This document shows, one piece after another, positions 23,001-33,078 of a DNA stretch of 64,000 nt; the first letter of the stretch is position 1; each line of letters opens with the position of its first letter. Under the pieces are notes generated by a model. The model had not been told where the DNA came from. It did not search any database and saw only the letters and a program-made list of their open reading frames with translations. The position numbers and the translations under genes were made by a program. The stretch comes from Acidobacteriota bacterium (GTDB taxonomy: Bacteria > Acidobacteriota > Blastocatellia > Pyrinomonadales > Pyrinomonadaceae), in NCBI GenBank assembly GCA_019242475.1, contig JAFAVK010000041.1:43794-107793 (forward strand). Reading direction: 5' to 3'.

Positions 23001-23522
23001 ATGGATCAACTCAAATCTCTCATCCGCGAGGTGCCGGACTTCCCGAAGCCGGGCATCAACTTTTACGACATCACGACGCTCTTGAAGCACCCCGAGGGCT
23101 TCCGCCAGGTCATTGACGCGCTCTCTTCGGAGTTCAAGGGGCAGCAGGTCGATACCGTCATCGGCATCGAGGCGCGCGGCTTCATCTTCGCCCCAGCGAT
23201 GGCCTACCAGCTCGGCGCCGGCTTCGTCCCTGCGCGCAAGCCGGGCAAGCTCCCCTCGGAGTGCGCCACGGTCTCTTACGATCTGGAATACGGCCAGGAC
23301 GCGCTCCAGATGCACCGCGACGCCGTCGGCTCGGGCCACCGCGTCGTCATCGCCGACGACCTGCTCGCCACCGGCGGCACGGCCGCGGCCGTCGTCCGCC
23401 TCGTCGAAGAACTCGGCGGCACCGTGGTCGGCCTCGCCTTCGTCGTCGAACTCGAATTCCTCCCCGGCCGCGAAAAGCTCAAGGGCCACGACGTGCGCTC
23501 GCTCCTCAAGTATCAGTCCTGA
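23001..23522 (+). CDS. apt: Adenine phosphoribosyltransferase
   Basis: 173 residues. [12 protein letters not shown] and the PRPP-binding motif [14 protein letters not shown] are diagnostic for APRT, which salvages adenine to [20 protein letters not shown] and the RKPGKLP loop match the family. No clear ribosome site is seen because the heptad repeat abuts the ATG, so translation may depend on the repeat sequence (GACTC before ATG). Confidence 0.95.
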   Translation: MDQLKSLIREVPDFPKPGINFYDITTLLKHPEGFRQVIDALSSEFKGQQVDTVIGIEARGFIFAPAMAYQLGAGFVPARKPGKLPSECATVSYDLEYGQDALQMHRDAVGSGHRVVIADDLLATGGTAAAVVRLVEELGGTVVGLAFVVELEFLPGREKLKGHDVRSLLKYQS

Positions 23523-23572
23523 ACGCAAACTGGACTGCGCCGGAGTGCATCTGTTAATTTCTCCGGCAGTCA

Positions 23573-23644
23573 GCTCCCGTAGCTCAGTGGATAGAGCACT
23601 CGCCTCCTAAGCGAGGGGCCGCAAGTTCAAGTCTTGCCGGGAGC
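23573..23644 (+). tRNA. tRNA-Arg (anticodon CCU), canonical
   Basis: Acceptor GCTCCCG/CGGGAGC, anticodon loop CTCCTAA, T loop TTCAAGT. CCA not encoded. Confidence 0.95.
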
Positions 23645-23663
23645 ATTCAACTTAACTTGTAAC

Positions 23664-23692
23664 GAGGGAGGGCCGTGGCCCTCCTCTTTTTT
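23664..23692 (+). terminator. Intrinsic terminator after tRNA-Arg(CCU)
   Basis: GAGGGAGGGCC pairs with GGCCCTCCTC around GT, then TTTTTT. Confidence 0.85.
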
Positions 23693-23780
23693 GCGAGGCC
23701 GAGGCTGTTGACACGCGGGCGTTGCGCGCTTAACAATCTGGCACTAGCCCCCGCTTACACAGAGAGATCGGAGGAAGACT

Positions 23781-23942
23781 ATGAGTACCACCGGACTGAT
23801 TCTGGTCATCATCCTGGTTCTACTGCTCGTCGGCGCCGCCCCTTCGTGGCCGTACAGCCGCAACTGGGGCTACTACCCGAGCGGGGGACTCGGCCTCGTC
23901 CTGCTCATCGTCCTGATCCTGTTACTGCTGGGCCGCATTTAG
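23781..23942 (+). CDS. DUF3309 family small membrane protein
   Basis: 53 residues from ATG 23781 with GAGGAAG upstream. Two hydrophobic helices (LILVIILVLLLVG and LVLLIVLILLLLG) flank SWPYSRNWGYYPSGG, exactly the DUF3309 pattern. Function unknown; the family is common in soil bacteria and often near stress genes. Confidence 0.85.
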   Translation: MSTTGLILVIILVLLLVGAAPSWPYSRNWGYYPSGGLGLVLLIVLILLLLGRI

Positions 23943-24060
23943 CGTCCCGCCGTCACAGGCTCACAAAAACAAGCAGTCGCCGCGCAGAAAAATCTTGTCT
24001 CGGCACGGGCTTCCGTGTATCATCCCGGCGGTTGGACATTCTTTCGTGGGTGAAACAAAC

Positions 24061-24498
24061 ATGCTCTCTTACGCCAACGTCGAATCCGTCATGTGGCCCG
24101 ACCGCGCGACGCGTTGCGCGCGTCCGCTGTTTATGACGACCGTCTCGGCCGGCTTCCCCAGCCCGGCCGAGGGCTACATCGAGGGGCGGCTCGACCTCAA
24201 CCGCTACCTCATCAAGCACCCGACGGCGACCTTCTACGTGCGGGTCTCGGGCGACTCGATGACGGGCGCGGGGATTCACCCCGGCACGATCCTCGTCGTT
24301 GACCGCGCGGTGGACGCCGAGGACGGCGACATCGTCATCGCGCGCATCAACGACGAGCTGTGCGTCAAGCGCCTCCGCGTCCGCCACGGCCGCATCTGGC
24401 TCATGCCCGAGAACGAGCGCTTCCAGCCCATCGAAGTCATCGAGACGATGGACTTCGAGGTCTGGGGCCGCGTCATGCACGCGATCCGCTCATATTGA
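24061..24498 (+). CDS. umuD: UmuD-like S24 peptidase
   Basis: 145 residues. The self-cleavage site A30-G31 (TVSAGFPSPAEGYIEG), nucleophile S66 (SGDSMTGAGI) and general base K103 (CVKRL) are all present, as in UmuD, and no N-terminal DNA-binding domain exists, which separates it from LexA. UmuD is cleaved on RecA filaments to activate DNA polymerase V. No umuC is adjacent, and I see no clear LexA box upstream. Confidence 0.88.
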   Translation: MLSYANVESVMWPDRATRCARPLFMTTVSAGFPSPAEGYIEGRLDLNRYLIKHPTATFYVRVSGDSMTGAGIHPGTILVVDRAVDAEDGDIVIARINDELCVKRLRVRHGRIWLMPENERFQPIEVIETMDFEVWGRVMHAIRSY

Positions 24499-24572
24499 AA
24501 GTGATGAGTGATGAGTGATGAATATCTCGACCCGACGATATTCATCACTCATCACTCATCATTCATCACTTT
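24498..24572. repeat. Heptad inverted repeat (GTGATGA words)
   Basis: GTGATGA GTGATGA GTGATGA on the left, complements ATCACTC on the right. It forms the umuD/coaBC convergent junction, and the coaBC stop is inside it. Same word as 58210. Confidence 0.88.
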
Positions 24573-25828
24573 GCTTTTCTCAGGCGGACTATTTCGTCGA
24601 GGATGTGGTGCGCGGCGTCGAGCTTGGACATGAGGGGGAGCGTGGAGGGCTGTTCGCGGTCGCGCGCGAGGAGCGTGATGACGTTCGTCTCGGTGTCGAA
24701 GCCGGCGCCGTCCTGCGTGAGGTCGTTGGCGACGACGGCGTCGAGGTTCTTGCGGGTGAGCTTGTCGCGCGCGTTCTCGACGACGCGCTCGGTCTCGGCC
24801 GCGAAGCCGACGACGAGCAGGCCGTTATGTCTTGAGCGCGAGACCTCGGCCAGGATGTCGGGCGTCGGTTCGAGCGTGAGCGTGAGCGCCGACCCCGACT
24901 TCTTCATCTTCTCTTCGGCGCGCGCGGCCGGGCGGTAGTCGGCGACGGCCGCCGCGGCGATGAAGACGGTCGAGCCCTCGACTTCGCGCATGACCGCGCC
25001 GCGCATCTCCTCGGCCGAGAGTGCCCGCACGACGCGCGCGCCCGCGGGCGGCCGGGCCGTCGTCGCGCCGGCGACGATTGTCACCTCGGCCCCGCGCGCC
25101 AGCGCCGCCTCGGCCACGGCGAAGCCCATCCTGCCGGACGAATGGTTCGAGATGAAGCGCACGGGGTCTAGCTCCTCGCGCGTCGCGCCCGCGGTGACGA
25201 GCACGCGCTCGCCGGCGAGGTCGTCCCTGCGCCCGGCCGTCTCCCGCAAAATCTCAAGCGCCGCCGTCACGATCTGTTGAGGCTCCGAAAGCCTGCCCGG
25301 GCCGATTGTGCCACAGGCCATCTCGCCTGCGTCGGGCTCGACGAGGCGCACGCCGTCGGCGCGCAGGCGCGCGAGGTTGCGCTGCGTCGCCGGGTGCAGG
25401 AGCATCGTCGTGTTCATCGCGGGCGCGACCAGGACGGGCGCGTTCGAGGCGAGGTAGGTCGAAGTCAGAAAGTCGTCGGCGACGCCGTTCGCGAACTTGG
25501 CGATGACGTTGGCCGTGGCCGGCGCGACGACGAACAGTTCGACCGACTGCGAGAAGGTTATGTGCGCGATGGGGTCTGGGTTGTCGGGGGCGTAATCGTC
25601 CACGACGACGTGCGCGCCGGAGAGCGCACGGAAGGTGAGCGGCGTGACGAACTCGCACGCGCGCTTCGTCATCCCGACGCGCACCTCGCAGCCCGCGCGC
25701 TGGAGGCCGCGCAAGACCTCCACGGCCTTGTACGCCGCGATGCCGCCGGAGACGCCCAGCGCCACGCGCCTGCCCGCGAACAACGCCCCGCCTGTCGTCC
25801 TCGAATCGTTTGAATCGTCGGAAGGCAT
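24566..25828 (-). CDS. coaBC: Bifunctional phosphopantothenoylcysteine decarboxylase/synthetase
   Basis: 420 residues. The CoaC half (about 15-190) has GVSGGIAAYKAVEVLRGL (FMN), the PAMNTTML motif and the catalytic Cys in MACGTIGPGRLSE. The CoaB half (about 200-415) has GERVLVTAGATREELDPVR and SNHSSGRMGFAVAEA, then KMKKSG. It makes 4'-phosphopantetheine for coenzyme A. The last residues and stop come from the heptad repeat. Confidence 0.95.
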   Translation of the reverse strand: MPSDDSNDSRTTGGALFAGRRVALGVSGGIAAYKAVEVLRGLQRAGCEVRVGMTKRACEFVTPLTFRALSGAHVVVDDYAPDNPDPIAHITFSQSVELFVVAPATANVIAKFANGVADDFLTSTYLASNAPVLVAPAMNTTMLLHPATQRNLARLRADGVRLVEPDAGEMACGTIGPGRLSEPQQIVTAALEILRETAGRRDDLAGERVLVTAGATREELDPVRFISNHSSGRMGFAVAEAALARGAEVTIVAGATTARPPAGARVVRALSAEEMRGAVMREVEGSTVFIAAAAVADYRPAARAEEKMKKSGSALTLTLEPTPDILAEVSRSRHNGLLVVGFAAETERVVENARDKLTRKNLDAVVANDLTQDGAGFDTETNVITLLARDREQPSTLPLMSKLDAAHHILDEIVRLRKAK

Positions 25829-25974
25829 AAAGAGACTTTACCGCGTGGCCCGAATGTAGCACTGCCCGTCCGGCGCGCGCAACGCGGATTTGTGATAAGA
25901 TTTCGGCCGTCCCGACCCCCCTTTGAACACGGAACAGACTGCGGACTCCGCTCGGGGTCTTGGGTGAGAGAGCG

Positions 25975-26604
25975 ATGAGAAGAATGACGCGCACGCTCGG
26001 GCTGCTCGCACTTTGCCTGTTGACTCTTTCCGCCGGCGCGTTCGCCCAGAAGCGGCGGGCGGCGCGCGCCGCCGGTGACGGGTTCGGGCCGAACGTGCGC
26101 GCCTACCTCAGCTACCTGCACGACGAGCAGGAGGTCGTGGACGACCGCGTGAGCCGGCGCGAGATCGACCGCCACTACTACCTGCACAACTCGGCCCGCA
26201 TCCAGGCGCTGCGCCAGATGGCCGTCCGCATCGCGCGCACGAGCGGCAACGACTACCTGCCCGAACTGGAGGCCGTCTCGCAGGAGGAGTTCGGGCAGTT
26301 CTTCGAGACGCCGCCGCAGCCCGCGGAGCTTCAGCAGGACGCCGTGCTCGAATACAAATTCCGCTACCTCGGCACCATCCCGACGAAGAGCGAGAAGTTC
26401 TACGTCTTCGCGCGCCTCGACCCCTACGAGCAGGCCGAGCTGAGGAAGAAGGCCGAGGCGAAGGAGCCGGCCGCCGCCGACGCTAATAACGCCCCCATGC
26501 CGCACGCGGTCAACGCCGCCGCGCAGCCCGCGGGCGGCGCCGACACGGCCGTCCGCCCGCGCCGGGCCGGCGCGCCCTTAAACCAGACCCCGCCCAACCC
26601 TTGA
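25975..26604 (+). CDS. Secreted hypothetical protein
   Basis: 209 residues from ATG 25975 (MRRMTRTLGLLALCLLTLSA, signal cleaved after AFAQ). The mature part (about 35-150) is charged and helical (VDDRVSRREIDRHYYLHNSA), with YLPELEAVSQEEFGQFFE, and the tail is Ala/Pro-rich, likely disordered. No family recognised. It overlaps or abuts the next small gene, so they are probably co-transcribed. Confidence 0.65.
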   Translation: MRRMTRTLGLLALCLLTLSAGAFAQKRRAARAAGDGFGPNVRAYLSYLHDEQEVVDDRVSRREIDRHYYLHNSARIQALRQMAVRIARTSGNDYLPELEAVSQEEFGQFFETPPQPAELQQDAVLEYKFRYLGTIPTKSEKFYVFARLDPYEQAELRKKAEAKEPAAADANNAPMPHAVNAAAQPAGGADTAVRPRRAGAPLNQTPPNP

Positions 26605-26606
26605 AG

Positions 26607-26948
26607 ATGCGCCAGAACTCTTTCTTCGACGTGGAGGCAAAGCCGGGCGGGCACGACGCCGCGCGCCTCGTCCTCTACGCCCTCGGGGAGTTTCAGGAGC
26701 GCGGGCTCGTCCTGGCCGGGCGCGACCTGCCCCTCGACCGCCTCCGCGGCGCCTTCCGCCGCGCGGCCGCCGCCTTCGGCGCGCCGGAGCCCGACGACGA
26801 GGCGGCGGCCACGACTCTCGACGCGCTCGGCGCCAAGGTCAGGCGAGTCCCTTCCTTCGTCGCCAAACACCCCTTCCGCGTCGTCGTCCCCGAGCCCCTG
26901 GCCGAAAAGTCACGCCGCTTCTTCCTCGAAACGAAAAAGAGAGACTAA
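26607..26948 (+). CDS. Hypothetical protein, 113 residues
   Basis: ATG 26607, three bases after the TGA of the preceding gene. Short globular-looking protein (MRQNSFFDVEAKPGG; ARLVLYALGEFQERG; VPSFVAKHPFRVVVPEP). No family recognised. Coupled to the secreted gene upstream. Confidence 0.6.
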   Translation: MRQNSFFDVEAKPGGHDAARLVLYALGEFQERGLVLAGRDLPLDRLRGAFRRAAAAFGAPEPDDEAAATTLDALGAKVRRVPSFVAKHPFRVVVPEPLAEKSRRFFLETKKRD

Positions 26949-27061
26949 AGCCTCCGCCGCGGGACGAATGATGTTTACGCGGGTGCGAGCCCTCTGTTAA
27001 CATTCGCACTCGATTTCCAGGTCACAGACTACCGGCCGAAGAGACTAGAGCGGGGCGGGGT

Positions 27062-28132
27062 GTGAGTCACAAAAGAGCCGGCGGCGAGAGCCGGCGGAAA
27101 TTTCTGGGGGGCGTGGGCGCCGCGGCGCTCGCCGCCTCCGCGTCCCCGAAGGGGCTCGGCGCGCAGAAGATGGGTGAGCTGCACCCCTTCGGTTTCGTCA
27201 TCCACGGCGGCGCCGGCACCATCGAGCGCAGCCGCATGACGCCCGAGCGCGAGCGCGCCTACCGAGAGAAATTGACCGAGGCGCTGCTGGCCGGCTACGA
27301 GGTCTTGAAGAAGAGCGGCGGGTGTCTCGACGCCGTCGTCGCGGCGATTGTGCTCATGGAGGACTCGCCGCTCTTCAACGCGGGCAAGGGCGCGGTCTTC
27401 ACCAACGCCGGGACGAACGAGCTTGACACCTCCATCATGGACGGCCGGACGCTCAAGGCCGGCGCGGCGGCGAGTTTGAAGCACGTGAAGAACCCGATTC
27501 TGCTCGCGCGCCTCGTCATGGAGCAGTCGCCGCACGTCATGATGGTGGGCGAAGGCGCCGAGGCTTTCGCCGCTCAGCACGGCGTGGAACTCGTTGACCC
27601 GAAATACTTCTACACCGAGGAGCGCTGGCAGCAGCTCCAGAAGGTGAAGGAGGCCGAGAAGAGCCCGCCGCCGAAGCAGTCGAAGCTCGAAAAGGAGTTG
27701 CGGGCCTTCGACGAGCACAAGTTCGGGACGGTCGGGGCGGTCGCGCTCGACCGCGCGGGGAACCTCGGGGCCGGGACTTCGACCGGCGGGATGACGAACA
27801 AGAGGTTCGGCCGCGTCGGCGACTCGCCCATCATCGGCGCCGGAACTTACGCCGACAACGAGACTTGCGGCGTCTCCTGCACCGGCGACGGCGAGTATTT
27901 CATCCGCGTCTCGGTCGCGCACGAGGTCTCTTCGAGGATGCGCTACGCGGGTGAGTCGGTCGAGCGCGCGGCGGCCGGCGCCCTGGAAAAGGTCGGGAAA
28001 CTGGGTGGCACGGGCGGCCTGATCGCCCTCGACCGGCGCGGAAATTTCACGACGCCTTTCAACACTTCCGGCATGTACCGCGGCGTGGTCGGCCCCGAAG
28101 GGCGGCCGCGTGTGTTAATCTACAAAGACTAG
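27062..28132 (+). CDS. Isoaspartyl peptidase / L-asparaginase (Ntn hydrolase), exported
   Basis: 356 residues from GTG 27062. The N-terminus RRKFLGGVGAAALAAS looks like a twin-arginine signal. IHGGAGT opens the plant-type asparaginase fold; the self-processing site is G222-T223 in HKFGTVGAVALD, with T223 as nucleophile, followed by GNLGAGTSTGG and GRVGDSPIIGAG. It releases Asp from isoaspartyl peptides or Asn. A second, different Ntn asparaginase lies at 61194. Confidence 0.9.
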   Translation: MSHKRAGGESRRKFLGGVGAAALAASASPKGLGAQKMGELHPFGFVIHGGAGTIERSRMTPERERAYREKLTEALLAGYEVLKKSGGCLDAVVAAIVLMEDSPLFNAGKGAVFTNAGTNELDTSIMDGRTLKAGAAASLKHVKNPILLARLVMEQSPHVMMVGEGAEAFAAQHGVELVDPKYFYTEERWQQLQKVKEAEKSPPPKQSKLEKELRAFDEHKFGTVGAVALDRAGNLGAGTSTGGMTNKRFGRVGDSPIIGAGTYADNETCGVSCTGDGEYFIRVSVAHEVSSRMRYAGESVERAAAGALEKVGKLGGTGGLIALDRRGNFTTPFNTSGMYRGVVGPEGRPRVLIYKD

Positions 28133-28478
28133 CCGCGGCGGCGCGCGCAGGAGGGGGCGGGAGCGAGGCCGGCTGTGGGCCGAAAATAAGGGTTGACAAA
28201 AGCCGCCTTCATACCGCAAATTGTTGAAAAATCGTTGAATTCACGGAAATGTTTATTGACATGCGCGCCCGTTTCGTGTAAAAAAAGCGGGTCTTTTGAG
28301 GCCGACAGTGGCTCTCAACCTGCTTTTATGAGACACCGCGCGGGCTATTCCCGAGACGGATTGGCGAGAAAAACATTAAAACAAATCGTCTCAGGCGAGT
28401 CTTTTGTAGCCTCAGAGCCGAAAGACACGCAGCGCGCTCTCTAAAAAATTGACAGTTTCACCTACGGGAGGAGAAGTA
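28133..28478. other. AT-richer intergenic region with promoter
   Basis: About 345 bp without a gene. It is less GC-rich than the flanks and contains two TTGACA boxes (28193 and 28256); the second forms the promoter listed separately. The rest (28290-28470) would be a long untranslated leader of the FecR-like gene; no riboswitch was recognised. Confidence 0.6.
28256..28284 (+). promoter_or_regulatory. Sigma-70-like promoter of the FecR-like gene
   Basis: TTGACA (28256-28261), 17-nt spacer, TAAAAA (28279-28284) preceded by TG. It lies about 195 nt upstream of the start codon. Confidence 0.6.
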
Positions 28479-29198
28479 ATGACTAGCAGAACCTGGAGCC
28501 GTACGCCCATCTCGCTCGCCCTGGCGCTCGCCATCGTGTGCACATACTCGATGGTCGGTTTCGCCGCGCCGCAGCAGGGGCAGACCGGCCCGACGGGCGA
28601 CCTTTCGGTCGTCGGTGAAGTTTCCGTCAACGGCACGAACGCCATCTCGGGCGCGACCGTTTTCTCGGACAGCACGATCACGACCGCGCAGAACTCCAGC
28701 GCCGTCGTCAGCCTCGGCAAGCTCGGCCGCGTCGAGCTGCTGCCGAACTCAAGCCTCAAGCTGAGCTTCAACGAGACCGGCGTCTCCGGCATGCTCGACT
28801 CGGGCCGCGTGCGCGTCTCGTCCTCGTCGGGCGTCTCGGCCACGGTCACCACCAAGGACGGCGCGGCCGTCGCCGACAACAGCCAGTCGGACACCTTCAC
28901 GGTTGATGTCGAGTGCGGCAACACGGTCGTCTCCACCCAGTCGGGTAAGGTCGAGCTGCGCGCGGGCAACACCGTGAAGCAGATCGCCGCCGGCGGTCAG
29001 GACACGGCCGGCACGGCCACCCCCGGCACCCGCTGCACCCGCTTCCAGCAGCCCGAGATGCACGGCCTGTCGAGCGGCGCCCTGGCGGCGCTCCTGCTCG
29101 CGGCGGGCGGCGCGGTCGCGGCGGCCATCATCGCGGCCACCCACAACAGCGACTTCAACTTCGGCGGCACCCCGGTCGTCATCAGCCCCTCGCGCTAA
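28479..29198 (+). CDS. Secreted FecR-like domain protein with C-terminal membrane segment
   Basis: 239 residues from ATG 28479 behind GGGAGGAG. Signal peptide (ISLALALAIVCTYSMVGFAA). Residues about 45-165 (VNGTNAISGATVFSDSTI; LGRVELLPNSSLKL; DSGRVRVSSSSG; STQSGKVELRAGNTV) follow the FecR beta pattern seen in many acidobacterial surface proteins. A hydrophobic segment near 200-222 (ALAALLLAAGGAVAAAIIAA) may anchor it. The long leader and terminator suggest it is highly expressed alone. Confidence 0.7.
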   Translation: MTSRTWSRTPISLALALAIVCTYSMVGFAAPQQGQTGPTGDLSVVGEVSVNGTNAISGATVFSDSTITTAQNSSAVVSLGKLGRVELLPNSSLKLSFNETGVSGMLDSGRVRVSSSSGVSATVTTKDGAAVADNSQSDTFTVDVECGNTVVSTQSGKVELRAGNTVKQIAAGGQDTAGTATPGTRCTRFQQPEMHGLSSGALAALLLAAGGAVAAAIIAATHNSDFNFGGTPVVISPSR

Positions 29199-29275
29199 AC
29201 TTCTCCCAAGTTTCGCGGCTCAGGGCTCCAGTCGTGTCGGACTAACGCTCGAACCCGGTTCGACCCCACACCTTT

Positions 29276-29317
29276 GCGGGTCACGCGCATGCAGCGCCGC
29301 GTGACCCGCAACCTTTT
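29276..29317 (+). terminator. Terminator after the FecR-like gene
   Basis: GCGGGTCACGCG pairs with CGCGTGACCCGC around CATGCAGCGC, followed by AACCTTTTG. Confidence 0.75.
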
Positions 29318-29377
29318 GTCTGAGATAATCGCCCGCTGGGTCGTGATCCCACCACCGGAAAGGTCTTTTAAAGCAAG

Positions 29378-30673
29378 ATGCACATCGCAGTAATCGGGAC
29401 GGGTTACGTCGGGCTCGTGACGGGAACCTGTTTCGCGGAGTTCGGCACGTCCGTGACCTGCGTGGACGTGGACGCCGACAAGATCGAAAGGCTCAAGCGG
29501 GGCGAGATGCCCATCTACGAGCCGGGGCTCGACCAGCTCGTCGCCAAGAACACGCAGGCCGGCCGCCTCCACTTCACCACCGACATTAAGGCCGCCGTCG
29601 AGCAATCGCTCGTCATCTTCCTCGCCGTCGGCACGCCCCCGCGCGAGGACGGCTCGGCCGACCTCTCCTACATCGAGGGGGCGGCGCGCGACGTGGCCCG
29701 CCACATGAACGGCTACAAGGTCTTCGTGACGAAATCGACGGTGCCCGTCGGCACGGGCGAGCGGCTGCGCCGTCTCGTCCGCGAGCACCAGACGCAGTTC
29801 GACTTCGGCATCGTCTCGAACCCGGAGTTCCTGCGCGAGGGCGCGGCGATTGACGACTTCATGCGGCCGAACCGGGTGGTGATCGGGAGCCGCGACGAGG
29901 CGGCCATCGCCATCATGCGCGACCTCTACCGCCCGCTCTACCTGATCGAGACGCCGGTCGTCATCACTTCGCTCGAAGCGGCCGAGCTGACCAAGTACGC
30001 GGCGAACGCCTTCCTCGCGACGAAGATCTCCTTCATCAACGAGATCGCGAACCTCTGCGACCGCATCGGCTGCGACGTGCACGACGTGGCGCGCGGCATC
30101 GGGATGGACAACCGCATCGGCCGCTACTTCCTGCACCCGGGGCCGGGCTACGGCGGGAGCTGCTTCCCGAAGGACACGACGGCGCTGCTGTCGGTGGCGA
30201 AGGAGTACGGCGGGGAGGCGCGGATCGTGGAGGCCGTGGTCGAAGTCAACCGCCTCCAGCGCGAGCGGATGGTCGAAAAGATCGAGCGGCTCGTCGGGGA
30301 GGTGAAGGGGAAGACCATCGCCGTGCTCGGGCTCTCGTTCAAGCCCGAGACCGACGACATGCGCGAGGCGCCTTCGGTTGACATCGTCAAGGCGCTCCTG
30401 GAGAGGGGGGCGCGGGTGAAGGCGTACGACCCCGTCGCGGCCGAGCAGGCGCGCAGGGTGCTGCCCGAAGTCGAGTACGCCGAGGACGAATTCGGGGCGG
30501 TCGAGGGGGCGGACGCGCTGGTGTTTATGACCGAGTGGAACCAGTTCCGCGCGCTCGACATGCAGCGGGTCAAGGAGCTGATGCGCGCGCCGAAGGTCGC
30601 CGACCTGCGCAACATCTACGAGCCGGAGCGCATGCGCAAGCTCGGCTTCGACTACACGGGCGTCGGGCGATAA
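29378..30673 (+). CDS. ugd: UDP-glucose/GDP-mannose-type 6-dehydrogenase
   Basis: 431 residues. Rossmann start MHIAVIGTGYVGLVTGTC, substrate motif FLREGAAIDDF, and the catalytic Cys in GPGYGGSCFPKDT. The C-terminal domain has GLSFKPETDDMREAPS. It oxidises a UDP-sugar to the uronic acid using two NAD+. The epimerase gene 107 bp downstream suggests a capsule or polysaccharide precursor pathway. UDP-glucose is the default substrate; UDP-HexNAc is possible. Confidence 0.9.
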   Translation: MHIAVIGTGYVGLVTGTCFAEFGTSVTCVDVDADKIERLKRGEMPIYEPGLDQLVAKNTQAGRLHFTTDIKAAVEQSLVIFLAVGTPPREDGSADLSYIEGAARDVARHMNGYKVFVTKSTVPVGTGERLRRLVREHQTQFDFGIVSNPEFLREGAAIDDFMRPNRVVIGSRDEAAIAIMRDLYRPLYLIETPVVITSLEAAELTKYAANAFLATKISFINEIANLCDRIGCDVHDVARGIGMDNRIGRYFLHPGPGYGGSCFPKDTTALLSVAKEYGGEARIVEAVVEVNRLQRERMVEKIERLVGEVKGKTIAVLGLSFKPETDDMREAPSVDIVKALLERGARVKAYDPVAAEQARRVLPEVEYAEDEFGAVEGADALVFMTEWNQFRALDMQRVKELMRAPKVADLRNIYEPERMRKLGFDYTGVGR

Positions 30674-30779
30674 GAAGCTGTTGGCTATTAGCTGATAGCT
30701 TTTAGCTAAAACAGAAAAACGGCTTTCCTGACAAATGACTTAGAGCTAGCGGCCACAAGCTAATAGCTAACAGCTTTCC
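30674..30779. repeat. Heptad inverted repeat (TTAGCTG/TAGCTAA words)
   Basis: AGCTGTTGGCTATTAGCTGA and further TAGCTTT words on the left; AAGCTAATAGCTAACAGCTT on the right. Confidence 0.85.
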
Positions 30780-30780
30780 T

Positions 30781-31758
30781 ATGTCTCTCGCGGGAACTTA
30801 TCTCGTTACGGGCGGGGCCGGGTTCATTGGCTCTCACATCGCGGCGGCCCTGACGGCAGCGGGCGCGCGCGTGCGCGTGCTGGACGACCTCTCGACGGGG
30901 TACGAGGAGAACGTCGAGGCCATCGGCGGCGACGTGGAGTTCATCCGCGCCGGGCTGACGGACGCGGACGCTTTGGAACGCGCGCTGCGGGGGGTCGAGG
31001 TCGTCTTCCACGAGGCCGCGATTCCGTCCGTGCCGCGCTCGGTCAACGACCCGGAGACGACGCACCGCGCGTGCGTGGACGGAACCTTCTCGCTGCTCGT
31101 CGCGGCGCGGCGGGCTGGCGTGCGGCGCGTGGTCTACGCCGCCTCCAGCTCCGCGTACGGCGACCAGACCGGCGGCGGCGAGCAGGAGGCGGTGGCGAAG
31201 GTCGAGGTGATGCGGCCGGAGCCGCTGAGCCCTTACGCGGCCGCGAAGCTCGTCGGCGAGTACTACTGCCAGGTCTGGTCGCGCGTCTACCAGTTCGAGA
31301 CGGTCTGCCTGCGCTACTTCAACGTCTTCGGCCCGCGGCAAGACCCCAGCTCTGAATACTCGGGCGTCATCTCGCGCTTCATCTCGGCGCTCGCGTCGGG
31401 CCGGCGCCCGGTCATCTACGGCGACGGCGAGCAGTCGCGCGACTTCACCTACGTCTCGAACGTCGTGGACGGGAACCTCCGCGCCGCCGAGAGCGCGCCG
31501 GCCGTCGGCCGCGTCATCAACGTCGCGACGGGGCGGCGGACGACCCTCAACGAACTGCTCGACGCCCTGAAGAAGATCACCGGCCGGACTGACGTCGAAG
31601 TGGAGTATTTCGAGCCGCGCGTCGGCGACGTGCGGCACAGCCTCGCGGACATCACGCGCGCCCGCGAGCTGCTCGGCTACGAGCCGCAGGTCGGCTTGGA
31701 AGAGGGCCTGCGCCACACCCTCGAATGGTGGAAGCAGAGCCGTTACGCTAACGCTTAA
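30781..31758 (+). CDS. NAD-dependent sugar-nucleotide epimerase (UDP-GlcNAc/GalNAc 4-epimerase-like)
   Basis: 325 residues, extended SDR. GGAGFIGSHIAAALTAAG binds NAD; catalytic triad members are S in AASSSAYGD and the YxxxK pair in SPYAAAKLVGEYY. NVFGPRQDPSSEYSGVISRF is typical of the WbpP/GalE4 group. It likely acts with the upstream dehydrogenase on nucleotide sugars for surface polysaccharide. The start codon touches the repeat and no ribosome site is evident. Confidence 0.88.
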   Translation: MSLAGTYLVTGGAGFIGSHIAAALTAAGARVRVLDDLSTGYEENVEAIGGDVEFIRAGLTDADALERALRGVEVVFHEAAIPSVPRSVNDPETTHRACVDGTFSLLVAARRAGVRRVVYAASSSAYGDQTGGGEQEAVAKVEVMRPEPLSPYAAAKLVGEYYCQVWSRVYQFETVCLRYFNVFGPRQDPSSEYSGVISRFISALASGRRPVIYGDGEQSRDFTYVSNVVDGNLRAAESAPAVGRVINVATGRRTTLNELLDALKKITGRTDVEVEYFEPRVGDVRHSLADITRARELLGYEPQVGLEEGLRHTLEWWKQSRYANA

Positions 31759-31863
31759 GGCAAAGGCAAAAGGCAAACTTCAAAAGGCAAAAGTGAAGAC
31801 GGCGACCTTCGTGGAACCCGTCTTTCACTTTTGCCTTTTGCCTTTTGAAGGTTGCCTTTTGCC

Positions 31864-31865
<2 letters not shown>
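31757..31865. repeat. Heptad inverted repeat (GGCAAAA words)
   Basis: GGCAAAG GCAAAAG GCAAACT on the left; TTTTGCC words on the right. It separates the convergent epimerase and mtnA genes. Same word as 59907. Confidence 0.88.
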
Positions 31866-32910
<1,045 letters not shown>

Positions 32911-33018
32911 TGGCTGAAAGAGTCTCCTCGAAAGTTTTGCAAAAGAAGGGTTATCTTAAGGGAGCGGGGCGGGGCGGGCAACCTCGGATGAGGTTATAGA
33001 GGAGAGGGAATTCGCCGC

Positions 33019-33070
33019 GGAGACACAGAGACACAGCTTGAAGTTGTCATCAACAAGCTGTGTCTCTGTG
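33019..33070. repeat. Inverted repeat (GACACAGA words), second copy
   Basis: GAGACACAGAGACACAGCTTG is mirrored by CAAGCTGTGTCTCTGTGG across a 13-nt loop. Same word as 19669. Confidence 0.85.
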
Positions 33071-33078
33071 GTTGGAGC

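Noticed and set aside
29221..29272. tRNA-like T arm after the FecR-like gene (GGTTCGACCCC)
   Set aside because: The stem around the TTCGA loop does not close and no other arm is present.
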